64,000 bases of DNA, taken from positions 112,501 through 176,500 of the forward strand of contig NZ_JACJVJ010000001.1 of assembly GCF_014237875.1 (NCBI RefSeq). The letters are read 5' to 3'. The first letter of the stretch is position 1; each line of letters begins with the position of its first letter. A program made the translations under genes and the position numbers. Of this stretch, positions 18,324 to 27,046 are shown piece after piece. Under the pieces are notes generated by a model that was given only the letters and a program-made list of their open reading frames with translations, was not told the origin of the DNA and searched no databases. Source of the DNA: Parasphingopyxis marina. GTDB taxonomy: Bacteria; Pseudomonadota; Alphaproteobacteria; Sphingomonadales; Sphingomonadaceae.

Positions 18324-18686
18324 TCAGCCCGCGTCCTTGTCCCAGCTGAGGCCATCGACCCGCCGGATAGCGGCATCCTCGATGACAGCGGGATCGAGCA
18401 GCCGCACATTGACCCCCATCCTCGCATATGTCGGATCGAGCGGCGCCCAGTGCGTGATCGCCCCGCAGCGCGCGCAATGATGCGTCGCGAGACCGGGCTT
18501 CGCCATATCGCCGCGGACATAGGCAATGGTCTCGCCGACCAGCGCGACATCGGCAGGCGCATAATAGGCCCAGCGCCCGCCGAGCTTGGTGCACAATGTG
18601 CAATTGCATTCGGTGACCTCGTCCGGCGCCTGCGCGACGGTGTATCCCGCCGCGCCGCAGGCGCAGCGGCCCTCGACCGCGCTCAA
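18324..18686 (-). CDS. GFA-family zinc protein (CENP-V/GFA domain)
   Basis: A 120-residue protein of the glutathione-dependent formaldehyde-activating enzyme (GFA) family; most members are not shown to act on formaldehyde. The zinc-binding cysteines are visible in GRCACGAAGY, ECNCTLCTKLGG and THHCARCGAITHW. The start proposed is TTG at 18686, overlapping the stop of the M24 gene as TTGA. This avoids a 44-residue Arg-rich extension and gives a typical N-terminus (LSAVEGRCACG). An unusual start codon, supported only by position and family length. A stretch of about 140 bases to the GNAT gene follows. Confidence 0.85.
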   Translation of the reverse strand: MSAVEGRCACGAAGYTVAQAPDEVTECNCTLCTKLGGRWAYYAPADVALVGETIAYVRGDMAKPGLATHHCARCGAITHWAPLDPTYARMGVNVRLLDPAVIEDAAIRRVDGLSWDKDAG

Positions 18687-19936
18687 CCGAACGGCTCGTC
18701 GATCGAGGGCGGCGGGACGGAGAACCATTGCGGCCCCGCCTCGGTCATGTGGAAACAGTCTTCCAGCCGTATGCCGAAGCTGCCGGGAAGATAGATGCCG
18801 GGTTCGTTGGAGAAGCACATGCCGGGCGCGAGCGGGGTTTCCTCGCCGCGCACAAGGTTGATCGGCTCATGCCCCTCCATGCCGATGCCGTGGCCGGTGC
18901 GGTGCGACAGGCCGGGCAGCGCATAATCCGGGCCATAGCCGAGGCCCTCATAATAAGCGCGCACGGCATCGTCGACGCTGCCCGCCGGGCGGCCGACCTG
19001 CGCGGCTTCCATCGCGATATCCTGGCCGCGCCGCATCTGCTCCCACACGCGGCGCTGGTCGGCATTGGGGTCGCCATAGACGAAGCTGCGCGAAATATCG
19101 GACTGATAGCCATGGACGTTGCAGCCGCTGTCGAGCAGCACGACCTCTCCCTCGCGGACATGCTGGGGCTGGCCCGATCCGTGCGGATAGGCGCTCGCCT
19201 CGCCGAGCAGGATCAACCCGCCGGCGCGCTGCGCGCCGAGCGCAAGACAGGCCGAGACGTACATCGCCTCGATATCGGCGGGCGTCATCCCGGCCTCGAT
19301 GCGGGGGTGAATATGGCGATAGGCGGCGATGGTGACGTCCGACGCCTTCTGCATCAGCGCGATCTCATGCGCCGACTTGATCATCCGGCAGCCGCGCACG
19401 ACCGGCGCGCCGGGCACGATCTCGACCGCGGGCATCGCGCGGCGCAGGCCGTCGGTCGCGAAGAAGCGTACCGTTTCCTCGACCCCCACCGGGCCGGCGA
19501 CGCCGCGATCGGCAAGGAAGCCCGCGACGATATCGAGCGGGTTCACATGTTCGTGCCAGATGCGGACTTCGGCCGGCACCTTCAGGCTTTCGCGCACCGA
19601 GGGTTCTTCGAAATGCGGGGTGACGATACAGGGTTCGCCCTCGACGGGGACGATCGCGGCGGTCAGCCGCTCGCTGCGCCACCATTGGACGCCGGTAAAA
19701 TAGGTCATCGAGGCGCCGGGCTCGATCATCAGCGCGCCGATCCCCGCTTCGCGCATCAGCTGCTGCGCGCGGACGACGCGCGCCAGATGTTCGGCCGGCG
19801 CAATCGGCTCGACATCGCCGGTGATCGGAGAAAGGGCCGGATCGGCTCCGGACTGGGCCAGCGCGCGCCAGGGAGACAGGGCGGCAAACCCGGCCACCGC
19901 GCCCATCGCGACAAATGCTCGTCTGTCTATCTGCAT
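18683..19936 (-). CDS. M24-family Xaa-Pro aminopeptidase-like, Tat-exported
   Basis: A 417-residue pita-bread metallopeptidase with an N-terminal creatinase/prolidase-type domain and C-terminal catalytic domain. The N-terminus MQIDRRAFVAMGAVAGFAAL has a DRRAF twin-arginine-like motif before a hydrophobic stretch ending in RALAQ, so export is likely. The metal ligands are visible: Asp in LLDSGCNVHGYQSDISR, His in RTGHGIGMEGHEP, Glu in CFSNEPGIYLPGSFG, and Glu in GIRLEDCF. The start is set at MQIDRR, not nine codons earlier. The stop overlaps the start of the GFA gene, so the two are an operon. Confidence 0.9.
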   Translation of the reverse strand: MQIDRRAFVAMGAVAGFAALSPWRALAQSGADPALSPITGDVEPIAPAEHLARVVRAQQLMREAGIGALMIEPGASMTYFTGVQWWRSERLTAAIVPVEGEPCIVTPHFEEPSVRESLKVPAEVRIWHEHVNPLDIVAGFLADRGVAGPVGVEETVRFFATDGLRRAMPAVEIVPGAPVVRGCRMIKSAHEIALMQKASDVTIAAYRHIHPRIEAGMTPADIEAMYVSACLALGAQRAGGLILLGEASAYPHGSGQPQHVREGEVVLLDSGCNVHGYQSDISRSFVYGDPNADQRRVWEQMRRGQDIAMEAAQVGRPAGSVDDAVRAYYEGLGYGPDYALPGLSHRTGHGIGMEGHEPINLVRGEETPLAPGMCFSNEPGIYLPGSFGIRLEDCFHMTEAGPQWFSVPPPSIDEPFG

Positions 19937-20230
19937 GCGTGGAAACTGAACCGGGCCGGGCATTTTGGCAAGCCTCGGCGCGGCGGCAGGAGGGGCCGCC
20001 CGCGCCTTCGCGCTGTCCTACAGGGGTCGCTTTGCGCTATGCTCGATCCCGCGATGGCGATGGACAGGATATCGCAGCCGGCCTCCCCTTTCCGGAAGGT
20101 CACAACCGGGGCCGGGAACAGGCTTTCCCGATGGCGCTTTTCCGGGCCCGGGCGGCAAAGGTCACAGCCCCGAAAAACCGCGCCGCGTGTCAACCATCCG
20201 CCCGCCGCGCCTTGCCGGCCGGAGTCGCGC
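19937..20230. other. Intergenic region between the M24 peptidase and methyltransferase genes
   Basis: About 294 bases upstream of the M24 gene (minus strand) with no supported gene; short frames here lack ribosome sites and family resemblance. It must hold the promoter of the M24-GFA unit. Several short GC-rich inverted repeats occur but I see no T-tract terminator and no known RNA. Confidence 0.45.
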
Positions 20231-21256
20231 CTAGGGCTTCACCGCCTCGACCAGCGAATAATAGCCGCAGCTGTGCGTCGCGCGCACGTCCTCAAAACCC
20301 GCGCTTTCGAGGATCGCGGTCAGCTCGCCCAGGCTGTATTGCTTGCCCCGCGTGCCGCGCAGCATCAGCACCGAGAAGGAGGCCGTGGTTACCGGCCCGT
20401 CCAGCGTGTCCGCCATCAGCTGTTCGTGGAGGAAGATGCGGCCGCCCGACGGCAGCGCGGCAAAGGCCTTGGCCGACAGCTCCCGGTTCGTGGCCTCGTT
20501 CCAGTCATGATAGATGTTGGAGAAGAACAGCGCGTCATGCCCGGTCGGCCAGTCCTCGCGGAACATGTCGACCGAAGTCGTGCCGACCCGATCGGCGACA
20601 TCGGCCTTGTCGATATAATCCTGCGCCGCCTCGCACATCGCCGGCAGCTCCATGATCGTCGCCTTGAGGCCCGGCTGCGCCAGCGCGGCGGCGATCGAAA
20701 AGACGCCCGATCCCCCCCCGACATCCATCAGGCTGGTAACGCCTTCGAACCGCCCCGTGCGGGACGCGCCGATCGCGGCGGGCAGCGAATGGGCGTGCAT
20801 GAACTGGGCGATGCTGCGGGCCTGCTCGATTTCCAGCTGGCCGCTTTCCCAGCTCTCGACCGGGCGTCCCTCGGTGGGATCGGCTTTTTCGCTGGGCCGC
20901 AACATCCCCATCAGCGCCGCATGGATCGGATCATTGTCGCGGCCGCCCGTGATCAGCGGGCCCCAATAAAACGTCCCGTCGGGCAGCAGATAGGTGCGCG
21001 ACACGCTCGTCAGGTTCCAGTCGCCTTCGCGGCGGACGACGAAGCCGAGCGCCGCGATCAGGCCCAGCACGATGCCCAGCGCGCGCCCCTCGACATTGCA
21101 GGCCGCCGCGAGCGTAGCGGTATCGCGCGGCCCCGCTTCGAGCGCGGCGAACAGCCCGATCTCGTCGGCGACGGTGATCGCGGGAAGATGATGCTGGCTG
21201 AGCCAGAGATCCCAGATAGCGCGATCGTCGACCACGGGCATTTGATAGGCATTCAT
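20231..21256 (-). CDS. SAM-dependent O-methyltransferase (plant-type family 2 fold)
   Basis: A 341-residue protein of the Methyltransf_2 group. It has an N-terminal dimerisation/winged-helix region (GLFAALEAGPRDTATLAAAC, ALGFVVRREGDWNLTSVSRT). A Rossmann core follows with SAM-binding LMDVGGGSGVFSIAAALAQ (about residue 180) and acidic IMELPAM, and a catalytic-side HDW in FFSNIYHDWNEATNREL. Similar enzymes methylate hydroxylated aromatics or carotenoid intermediates such as hydroxyneurosporene (CrtF). The substrate is unresolved. The ATG at 21256 is chosen because AGGGG lies nine bases upstream; the ATG three codons earlier abuts that site. Confidence 0.87.
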   Translation of the reverse strand: MNAYQMPVVDDRAIWDLWLSQHHLPAITVADEIGLFAALEAGPRDTATLAAACNVEGRALGIVLGLIAALGFVVRREGDWNLTSVSRTYLLPDGTFYWGPLITGGRDNDPIHAALMGMLRPSEKADPTEGRPVESWESGQLEIEQARSIAQFMHAHSLPAAIGASRTGRFEGVTSLMDVGGGSGVFSIAAALAQPGLKATIMELPAMCEAAQDYIDKADVADRVGTTSVDMFREDWPTGHDALFFSNIYHDWNEATNRELSAKAFAALPSGGRIFLHEQLMADTLDGPVTTASFSVLMLRGTRGKQYSLGELTAILESAGFEDVRATHSCGYYSLVEAVKP

Positions 21257-21407
21257 GAACGGCATCCCCTCACTCTGTTCGTTATTCGTTGGCCTTACAT
21301 ACTAACCGCGGCGCGGCGCGGGTCCAGCGTAAAGGCGAGCGCGCTGGCCTTTCGGCGCCATGCCGATCGGCCTATGAGGGGCCATTCCCACCGAGTGGAG
21401 AGACATT

Positions 21408-22505
21408 ATGCGTCTCACGGCAATTTTGACGATTGGAGCTTTGTTGATGGCAAGTCAGGCATCGGGCCAGCCGGCGGTCGAAGGCCGCTGGACGCTCGTG
21501 ATCCATGGCGGTGCGGGCGTGATCGAGCGCGACCGGCTGACCGCGCAGCAGGATGCGGATATCCGCGCGGCGCTGTCCCATGCGCTCGAAACCGGGAGCG
21601 CGGTGCTGCGCGATGGCGGCAGTTCGCTCGACGCGGTCGAGGCGGCGATCCGCGAGCTGGAGGACGATCCGCATTTCAACGCCGGGCGCGGCGCCGTCTT
21701 CACCTATGACGGCGCGATCGAGCATGACGCCTCGATCATGGACGGTTCCACGCGTGCGGCCGGGGCGATTACCGGGACCTCGCACACCCGCCATCCCGTG
21801 ACATTGGCGCGGCGGGTGATGGAGAACAGCCCCCATGTCTTCCTGCGCGGGCTCGGCGCCGACCAGTTTTCGGTCGAGCAGGGGCTGGAGCAGGTCGAGA
21901 ACAGCTGGTTCGAGACCGAGGAACGCCGCCGCCAGCTCGACGAGATGCTGGCGCGCGAAGCCGAGGGGCTGTCGGCCTATGACGTCGATCTCAAATACGG
22001 CACGGTGGGGGCGGTCGCGGTCGATCTCGAAGGCAATGTCGCCGCCGCGACCTCGACCGGCGGGCTGACGGGCAAGCGCTGGGGCCGGATCGGCGATTCC
22101 CCGGTGATCGGCGCGGGCACCTATGCCGACAATCGCGGCTGCGCGGTGTCGGCGACGGGGGCCGGCGAATATTTCATCCGGGTGGGCGTGGCGCACGAGA
22201 TCTGCGCCCAGATCCGCTTCCGGTTCCAGCAGCGGCTGGAAGAGGCGCAAGCCTCGGTGCCGCTCGATAGCGAGGGCATCCCCGAATATTATGTCCATGC
22301 GAGCGAGTTCGGCCTCGAAGCCTCCGACATCCAGGAAATCGCCGACGGCGTGATCGGGGAAATGGAAAGCCTGGGCGGATCGGGCGGCGTGATCGTCGCC
22401 ACGCCCTGGGGCACCGGCACCTATTCGTTCAACACGCCGGGCATGTATCGCGGCATGGCATCGAGCGAAGCCGGAGCGAACGTCGCCATTTACGGCGACG
22501 AATAG
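21408..22505 (+). CDS. Isoaspartyl peptidase / L-asparaginase (Ntn hydrolase), exported
   Basis: A 365-residue plant-type asparaginase precursor that self-cleaves to expose an N-terminal threonine. The signal peptide is MRLTAILTIGALLMASQASG. The family blocks are WTLVIHGGAGVIERD, ELEDDPHFNAGRGAVFTYDG and MDGSTRAAGAITG. The catalytic Thr199 falls in KYGTVGAVAVD, and GSGGVIVATPWG lies near the C-terminus. These enzymes release aspartate from isoaspartyl dipeptides, implying a periplasmic protein-damage or peptide-scavenging role. A TGGAGAGAC ribosome site lies just before the ATG. It converges with the Tol-Pal operon. Confidence 0.93.
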   Translation: MRLTAILTIGALLMASQASGQPAVEGRWTLVIHGGAGVIERDRLTAQQDADIRAALSHALETGSAVLRDGGSSLDAVEAAIRELEDDPHFNAGRGAVFTYDGAIEHDASIMDGSTRAAGAITGTSHTRHPVTLARRVMENSPHVFLRGLGADQFSVEQGLEQVENSWFETEERRRQLDEMLAREAEGLSAYDVDLKYGTVGAVAVDLEGNVAAATSTGGLTGKRWGRIGDSPVIGAGTYADNRGCAVSATGAGEYFIRVGVAHEICAQIRFRFQQRLEEAQASVPLDSEGIPEYYVHASEFGLEASDIQEIADGVIGEMESLGGSGGVIVATPWGTGTYSFNTPGMYRGMASSEAGANVAIYGDE

Positions 22506-22527
22506 CCCCTCCCCGAAGGGAGGGGCT
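22504..22527. terminator. Stem-loop between asparaginase and pal genes
   Basis: A perfect ten-base-pair inverted repeat (AGCCCCTCCC / GGGAGGGGCT) with a four-base CGAA loop begins inside the stop region of the isoaspartyl peptidase gene. There is no T-run, so it may act as a Rho-assisted or bidirectional terminator between convergent genes. Confidence 0.55.
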
Positions 22528-22550
22528 GGAAGGGCCTAGATCGGCGCGCT

Positions 22551-23060
22551 TTACATCGGCACGACGGTGACGGCGCGGCGGTTCTGCGCCCAGCTCGCCT
22601 GGTCGGAACCCAGCGCCACCGGGCGCTCCTTGCCGTAGCTGATGACGGTCATCCGCGACGAGGCAACGCCGCGCTGGGCCAGATAGTTGGCCGCCGCATT
22701 GGCGCGCCGCTCGCCGAGCGCGAGGTTATATTCGCGCGTGCCCCGCTCGTCGCAATGGCCCTCGATCGTGACGCGAACCGACGGATTGGCGATGAGCCAA
22801 GCCGCCTGCGCATCGAGGACCGCGCGATCGTCCGCATCGACATCGTGCATATTGGTGTCGAAATAGATCGTGTCGGTGCCGGCCTGGGCAATGAAATCGG
22901 CACGACTGCCGGGCACGGGACCCGTGGGCCCGGTATCATAGTCATTCGATCCGACCGGAGGCGGCGGAAGTTCGTCGGGTGCGCTTCGCGAACAGGCGCC
23001 GAGCGCCAGCAGCGAACCCGCGGCCAGCAAAATCGCGGTTTTGGAAATCTTAGTCATCAT
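22551..23060 (-). CDS. pal: Peptidoglycan-associated lipoprotein Pal
   Basis: An outer-membrane lipoprotein that binds peptidoglycan and couples to TolB. The 169-residue product starts [20 protein letters not shown] with lipobox LGAC, a short flexible linker, then the OmpA-like domain. The diaminopimelate-binding signature is complete: [20 protein letters not shown] (Asp and Arg present). The start at 23060 is chosen because AGAGGATGGA precedes it; a longer ATG 7 codons upstream is unlikely. It is the last gene of ybgC-tolQRAB-pal, 77 bases after tolB. No cpoB follows; the next gene is convergent. Confidence 0.95.
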   Translation of the reverse strand: MMTKISKTAILLAAGSLLALGACSRSAPDELPPPPVGSNDYDTGPTGPVPGSRADFIAQAGTDTIYFDTNMHDVDADDRAVLDAQAAWLIANPSVRVTIEGHCDERGTREYNLALGERRANAAANYLAQRGVASSRMTVISYGKERPVALGSDQASWAQNRRAVTVVPM

Positions 23061-23137
23061 TCCATCCTCTTCTTTGTTCATGCGATGCGGCCCCGCAAAC
23101 GCCGCCTGTTAAACGCGCGGGTATAAAGCCTGTTTCG

Positions 23138-24496
23138 TCAATCCAGCAAAGGCGACCATGACGGATCGGATGCGCCGACCGGTGTCGGCAGCCGGCGGAT
23201 CATCCGTCCGGTCACGTCCACCGACCACAATGAAGGCAGCCCCTCGCCGCGCGGCGACCGAAAGAAATGGATAACCCGCCCGTTGGGCGCCCAGCTCGGC
23301 GATTCGTCCTGCCAGCCATTGGTCAGGATGCGCCGGCCCGACCCGTCGGGCCGCATCACCCCGACATTGAAGCTGCCGGTTTGCGTGAAGGCGATCAGAT
23401 TGCCGCGCGGGCTCCATTCGGGCGTTGCATAGCCGCCGCCCCCGAAACTGATCCGGCGCTGATTCGAACCGTCGGCGTTCATGATGTAAAGCTGCTGCGA
23501 TCCTGAGCGGTCGCTCTCGAATACGATCGAGCGGCCGTCGGGCGAGAAACTGCCGCCGGTATCGATGCCCGGCGAATTGGTAAGCCGCTCCGCCTGTCCG
23601 CCCGACACCGCAACACGATAGATATCGGTATTGCCGTTGGCGGCCATCGAAAAGACGATGTGGCGGCTGTCCGGTGAATAGCGGGCAGCGAAAGTCATAT
23701 AGCGGGAATCGACGATCGTGCGCTGGCGGCCCGTCTGCAGATCGTAGAGATAGACGCGCGGCTCGTCGTTCTGATAGCTCATATAGGTAATCGTGCGGCC
23801 ATCGGGCGCATAGCGCGGCGTCAGCACGATCGACTGGCCGTTGGTGAGGAAACGGTGGTTGGCGCCGTCGGTATCCATCACCGCGATCCGGCGCGTGCGG
23901 TTATCCTTGGGGCCGCTTTCCGCGACATAGACGATGCGGCTGTCGAAATAGGCGCCCTCGCCGGTCAGCCGGGCGTAGACCATGTCGGCGCAGCGATGCG
24001 CGGCGCGGCGCCAGTCGGCATAATCGACCTCATACCCGGCGCGTTCGAGCGGGGCCTGGGCAAAGACATCATAGAGATAGCAGCCGACCGTGAGCCGGCC
24101 GTTCGTTCCCGCCTGGACATAGCCCTGGACCAGATTCTGCGCGCCGACCTGGTTCCAGGACTGATAATCGGGCGACGTTACCTGCGGCATATCGACACGG
24201 CGCAGAAGCTGGCGCGCGACCGGATTGAAAAAGCCCGAATTCCGCAAATCCGCCTCGACGACCTGGGCCACCTGCCGCCCGAGATCGGCCGTGTTGCCGG
24301 CCGGCGTGTCCACGCCCCTCGGCGTCGGCATGTCGGGAATGGCGATCGAGGTCGGGTTGGCGATACCGCCGACGACATCGCCTTCGATCGGACCTGAGCC
24401 TTCGTCCTGCGCGAGCGCTGGCGTCGCAAGTGCACCCAGGCAAAGGACCAGCGCGAACCGGCGCAAGGCGGAAGACAGGAAAATCGGGGTTGCCAT
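23138..24496 (-). CDS. tolB: Tol-Pal system protein TolB
   Basis: A periplasmic protein with an N-terminal alpha/beta domain and a C-terminal six-bladed WD40-like (PD40) propeller, interacting with Pal and colicins. The 452-residue precursor has a signal peptide (RFALVLCLGALATPALAQ). The propeller repeats end in consensus such as YSPDSRHIVF, FSPDGRSIVFESDRSGSQQ and WSPRGNLIAFTQTG. Length and layout are normal. It sits 13 bases after the tolA stop. Confidence 0.96.
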   Translation of the reverse strand: MATPIFLSSALRRFALVLCLGALATPALAQDEGSGPIEGDVVGGIANPTSIAIPDMPTPRGVDTPAGNTADLGRQVAQVVEADLRNSGFFNPVARQLLRRVDMPQVTSPDYQSWNQVGAQNLVQGYVQAGTNGRLTVGCYLYDVFAQAPLERAGYEVDYADWRRAAHRCADMVYARLTGEGAYFDSRIVYVAESGPKDNRTRRIAVMDTDGANHRFLTNGQSIVLTPRYAPDGRTITYMSYQNDEPRVYLYDLQTGRQRTIVDSRYMTFAARYSPDSRHIVFSMAANGNTDIYRVAVSGGQAERLTNSPGIDTGGSFSPDGRSIVFESDRSGSQQLYIMNADGSNQRRISFGGGGYATPEWSPRGNLIAFTQTGSFNVGVMRPDGSGRRILTNGWQDESPSWAPNGRVIHFFRSPRGEGLPSLWSVDVTGRMIRRLPTPVGASDPSWSPLLD

Positions 24497-24509
24497 CGTT
24501 CGGGGCTCC

Positions 24510-25271
24510 TCAGGTCAACTGGGCGGGGATGAAGTTTAGCACGACATCGCTCCAGCCATTCTCGTAAAGCGCCGCAGGTAGCGGCGGCAGCGGGCAGCGC
24601 GGGTTGAGGACGGCGCTACGGGCGGCCTCCACCATCTGCGATTCATATTGGCGGTTCGATCCATCGACACCGCGCGTTCCCAATACGCTCACCTGGCCGC
24701 GGCCCAGCGAGCCATCGCGCGATGGCTGTATCCGAAGCCGCACCACGATATCCTCGGCCGCCGTGCCCGAGAGTGAGCCGAGATTGTAGCACGGCCGGAT
24801 CGCATTGGTGATACGGCTGATGAGGTTGGATCTGTCGGACGAACTGACCGGCGCCGCCGACGCGGACGTGCCGGTGTCGTTCGCCTGGCCGATGCCCTCG
24901 GTGATGCCGTTCATCCGTGAGGACTGGCTTCGGGGCTGGGTGCGTTCGGGCTGCCGCTCCCGCGGCGGGGTCGGGGTCCGCCGTTCGGTCTGGCGAGGCG
25001 CCGGAGTTGGTTCGACCCGCGGCTGGGGGAGCGGCTCGACTATATCCGGGACCATCGAATCGAGATCCTGTTGCAGCGTACTATCCTGGGCGGCCGGGGC
25101 GGGACGGTCCGTCGCGGACGGCTGGAGACCTATCTCGTCGGCCAGCGTGACGGCCACCGCTTCGCGGCGCGGCGGCTCGTCGCGCGCGACGAGGGCGATC
25201 GAGAGCAGCGCGAACAGCAGCAGATGCGCGACGATCGCGGCGCCCAGGCCGATACGCTCGATCCGGTCCAT
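24510..25271 (-). CDS. tolA: TolA-like energy-transducing protein
   Basis: Position between tolR and tolB makes this the TolA homologue, spanning the periplasm to join the inner-membrane TolQR motor with the envelope. The 253-residue product has one N-terminal membrane helix (AAIVAHLLLFALLSIALVAR), a Pro/Arg/Gln-rich linker and a C-terminal TonB/TolA-type domain (NLISRITNAIRPCYNLGSLS to NGWSDVVLNFIPA). The linker is Pro-rich rather than the long Ala/Lys coiled coil of enteric TolA, as is usual in this order. The start overlaps the tolR stop by one base (TGATG). Confidence 0.88.
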   Translation of the reverse strand: MDRIERIGLGAAIVAHLLLFALLSIALVARDEPPRREAVAVTLADEIGLQPSATDRPAPAAQDSTLQQDLDSMVPDIVEPLPQPRVEPTPAPRQTERRTPTPPRERQPERTQPRSQSSRMNGITEGIGQANDTGTSASAAPVSSSDRSNLISRITNAIRPCYNLGSLSGTAAEDIVVRLRIQPSRDGSLGRGQVSVLGTRGVDGSNRQYESQMVEAARSAVLNPRCPLPPLPAALYENGWSDVVLNFIPAQLT

Positions 25272-25798
25272 CAGATCGGCTCCACCTCGGACGGCGTAAG
25301 AAGCGCTTCGCCGCCTTCGCCGGCCGGCGTTTCGGCATCGGCCTCCTCATCGCCCGGCGCGCCCGCCTCGCCCGGCGATGTCGTCACCAACGAGATACGA
25401 TTGAGACCGGCGCGGTTGAGTTCACCCATCACCAGCATCACCCGGCCATAATCGAGGCTGGTATCGGCGCGCAGGAACACCGCATGGCCATCGGCGCCCG
25501 CCGGCTGCGACGCGATGGCGGCGAAGGTTGCCGCAAGCTCCACATCGGTCACCGGTACGTCATCGACGTAGATCTGCCCATTATTGTCGATCGCGATCTG
25601 GGTCGGCTCCTGCTCCTGGTCGAGCGCCCCGGCCCGGCTTTCCGGCAGTTGCACGGGAACCCCGGAAGCGAGCAACGGCGCCGTCACCATGAAGATGATC
25701 AGCAGCACGAGCATCACGTCGACGAACGGCGTGACGTTGATCTCCGCCATCGGGGCGCGGCGGCCGCGCGTCGCTTGGGAGGGCAATTGGATCGCCAT
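25271..25798 (-). CDS. tolR: Tol-Pal/ExbD-type protein TolR
   Basis: A single-span inner-membrane protein that with TolQ forms the proton-driven motor. The 175-residue product carries the transmembrane helix with the essential aspartate (EINVTPFVDVMLVLLIIFMV) and the periplasmic domain with DDVPVTDVELAATFAAIASQ. The C-terminus continues past the usual end with an Ala/Glu-rich tail of about 30 residues. The start directly abuts the tolQ stop. Length slightly exceeds the typical 140-150 because of that acidic tail. Confidence 0.95.
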   Translation of the reverse strand: MAIQLPSQATRGRRAPMAEINVTPFVDVMLVLLIIFMVTAPLLASGVPVQLPESRAGALDQEQEPTQIAIDNNGQIYVDDVPVTDVELAATFAAIASQPAGADGHAVFLRADTSLDYGRVMLVMGELNRAGLNRISLVTTSPGEAGAPGDEEADAETPAGEGGEALLTPSEVEPI

Positions 25799-26494
25799 CT
25801 AGCTGTCGCTCTCCAGCTCGCGGCTCAGCGTCGAATGGAAACCGTCCGCAAAGCGCGTAAGCCGCGCCTCGAGGCGATTGAGCCCATGCGTCAGCCGGTT
25901 ATAGGCGATCACGGCGGGAATCGCGGCGAACAGGCCAAGCGCCGTCGCGAACAGGGCTTCCGCGATGCCCGGAGCCACAACATCGAGGCTTGTCGAAGAC
26001 ATGCCGGCGATATCGGTAAAGGCGCGCATGATGCCCCAGACGGTGCCGAACAGGCCGACGAACGGCGCCACCGCACCAACCGTGGCCAGAATATTGAGCC
26101 GGTCGGACAGCTTGTCCATTTCCGCCGCGATCGCAGCGCCCATCGCGGTCGATAACCGCTCGCGGGTGCCATCGCGATCGACATGGCTGTTCTTCGTCGA
26201 GCGCCGCCATTCGGAGAGCCCCGCGGAAAAGACGCGCGCCGCGGGCACTTCGTCATCGCCGCGTGCCTGGTAGAAACGGTCGATATCCTCGGCGCGCCAG
26301 AAATCGCGCTCGTAGCGCTCGCTCTTCTTGCGCATGGCGCCAATTTTCATGCCGTGACTGATGATGATCGCCCAGGTCCAGACACTGGCGAGCAAGAGCC
26401 CGACCATGACCATCTTCACGATGATATCGGCCTGCAAGAACAAGGTTAGCGGGTTCATCAGCGATTCGTTCGCGCCGATTTCGATTCCACCCAT
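25799..26494 (-). CDS. tolQ: Tol-Pal/MotA-ExbB-type proton channel TolQ
   Basis: A polytopic inner-membrane subunit of the Tol motor. The 231-residue product has the membrane spans expected: an N-terminal helix (ADIIVKMVMVGLLLASVWTW), then the long cytoplasmic loop with MGAAIAAEMDKLSDRLNILA, and a pair of helices in VGAVAPFVGLFGTVWGIMRA and GIAEALFATALGLFAAIPAV. The ATG at 26494 is used; a TTG three codons upstream, which overlaps the ybgC stop and sits close behind AAAGGGGA, is an alternative start. It directly precedes tolR. Confidence 0.95.
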   Translation of the reverse strand: MGGIEIGANESLMNPLTLFLQADIIVKMVMVGLLLASVWTWAIIISHGMKIGAMRKKSERYERDFWRAEDIDRFYQARGDDEVPAARVFSAGLSEWRRSTKNSHVDRDGTRERLSTAMGAAIAAEMDKLSDRLNILATVGAVAPFVGLFGTVWGIMRAFTDIAGMSSTSLDVVAPGIAEALFATALGLFAAIPAVIAYNRLTHGLNRLEARLTRFADGFHSTLSRELESDS

Positions 26495-26499
26495 AGCGG

Positions 26500-26958
26500 T
26501 CAATTATCCCCTTTAATCAGCCGCTTGAATGTATCGACCCAAGCGCGCGGCTGGCGCTGGGGGCGTCCTTCTGGCGATACGAGCGCCGCTGTCACCGTCG
26601 CTTCGACCAGTATTTCGTTCATCCGCATGACTCGTTGATGAATGAAACAGCTGGCGGCGCGAACCTCGGTGACATGGCTGACAACGAGGAGGTCGTCTTC
26701 GAGTTTCGCCGGCCGGCGATATTTTATCGTCAGGTCCACGACCGCATAGGCGCCACCGCCGGATTCCATCGTCGCGCGCTGATCGATACCGGCAAGCCGC
26801 AACATGTCCGAACGCGCCCGCTCCATATAGCGCAGATAATTGGCGTGATAGACGATGCCCGTAAGGTCCGTATCTTCGAAATAGACGCGGACGGGAAAGC
26901 GGTGCTCGCTCCCGTCGAAACGGCCGGAAACCGGCTGATCGAGCATTTCGTTACGCAT
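26500..26958 (-). CDS. ybgC: Tol-Pal-associated acyl-CoA thioesterase YbgC
   Basis: A hotdog-fold thioesterase acting on acyl-CoA, often short-chain, and commonly encoded at the head of tol operons. The 152-residue product has the catalytic RVYFEDTDLTGIVYHANYLR segment (Asp in DTDLTG) and the ERARSDMLR helix. The start at 26958 (ATG, MRNEML) is chosen because AAGG lies nine bases upstream. Two upstream residues from an in-frame GTG are possible. It is the first gene of the tol unit, with the tolQ start overlapping or nearly so. Confidence 0.93.
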   Translation of the reverse strand: MRNEMLDQPVSGRFDGSEHRFPVRVYFEDTDLTGIVYHANYLRYMERARSDMLRLAGIDQRATMESGGGAYAVVDLTIKYRRPAKLEDDLLVVSHVTEVRAASCFIHQRVMRMNEILVEATVTAALVSPEGRPQRQPRAWVDTFKRLIKGDN

Positions 26959-27046
26959 CCGCACTGCCTTAGCCGGGCGCGAGTCGCCGTTAAAGCGCGG
27001 ATTTGCGAGCCATCCCGGTTCGGCAACCGGTCAGCGCTCGCGCTTG

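Noticed and set aside
21277-21291. GTTC-GTTATTC-GTTG near the methyltransferase start, resembling a LexA box
   Set aside because: One mismatch in the second half-site and no DNA-repair connection; likely chance in a T-rich stretch.
18728-21709. A 993-codon open frame on the plus strand running antisense through the M24 peptidase, its upstream region and the methyltransferase
   Set aside because: It is the mirror of two well-supported minus-strand genes in high-GC DNA, has no family resemblance, no ribosome site, and is of the composition expected from antisense of GC-rich codons.
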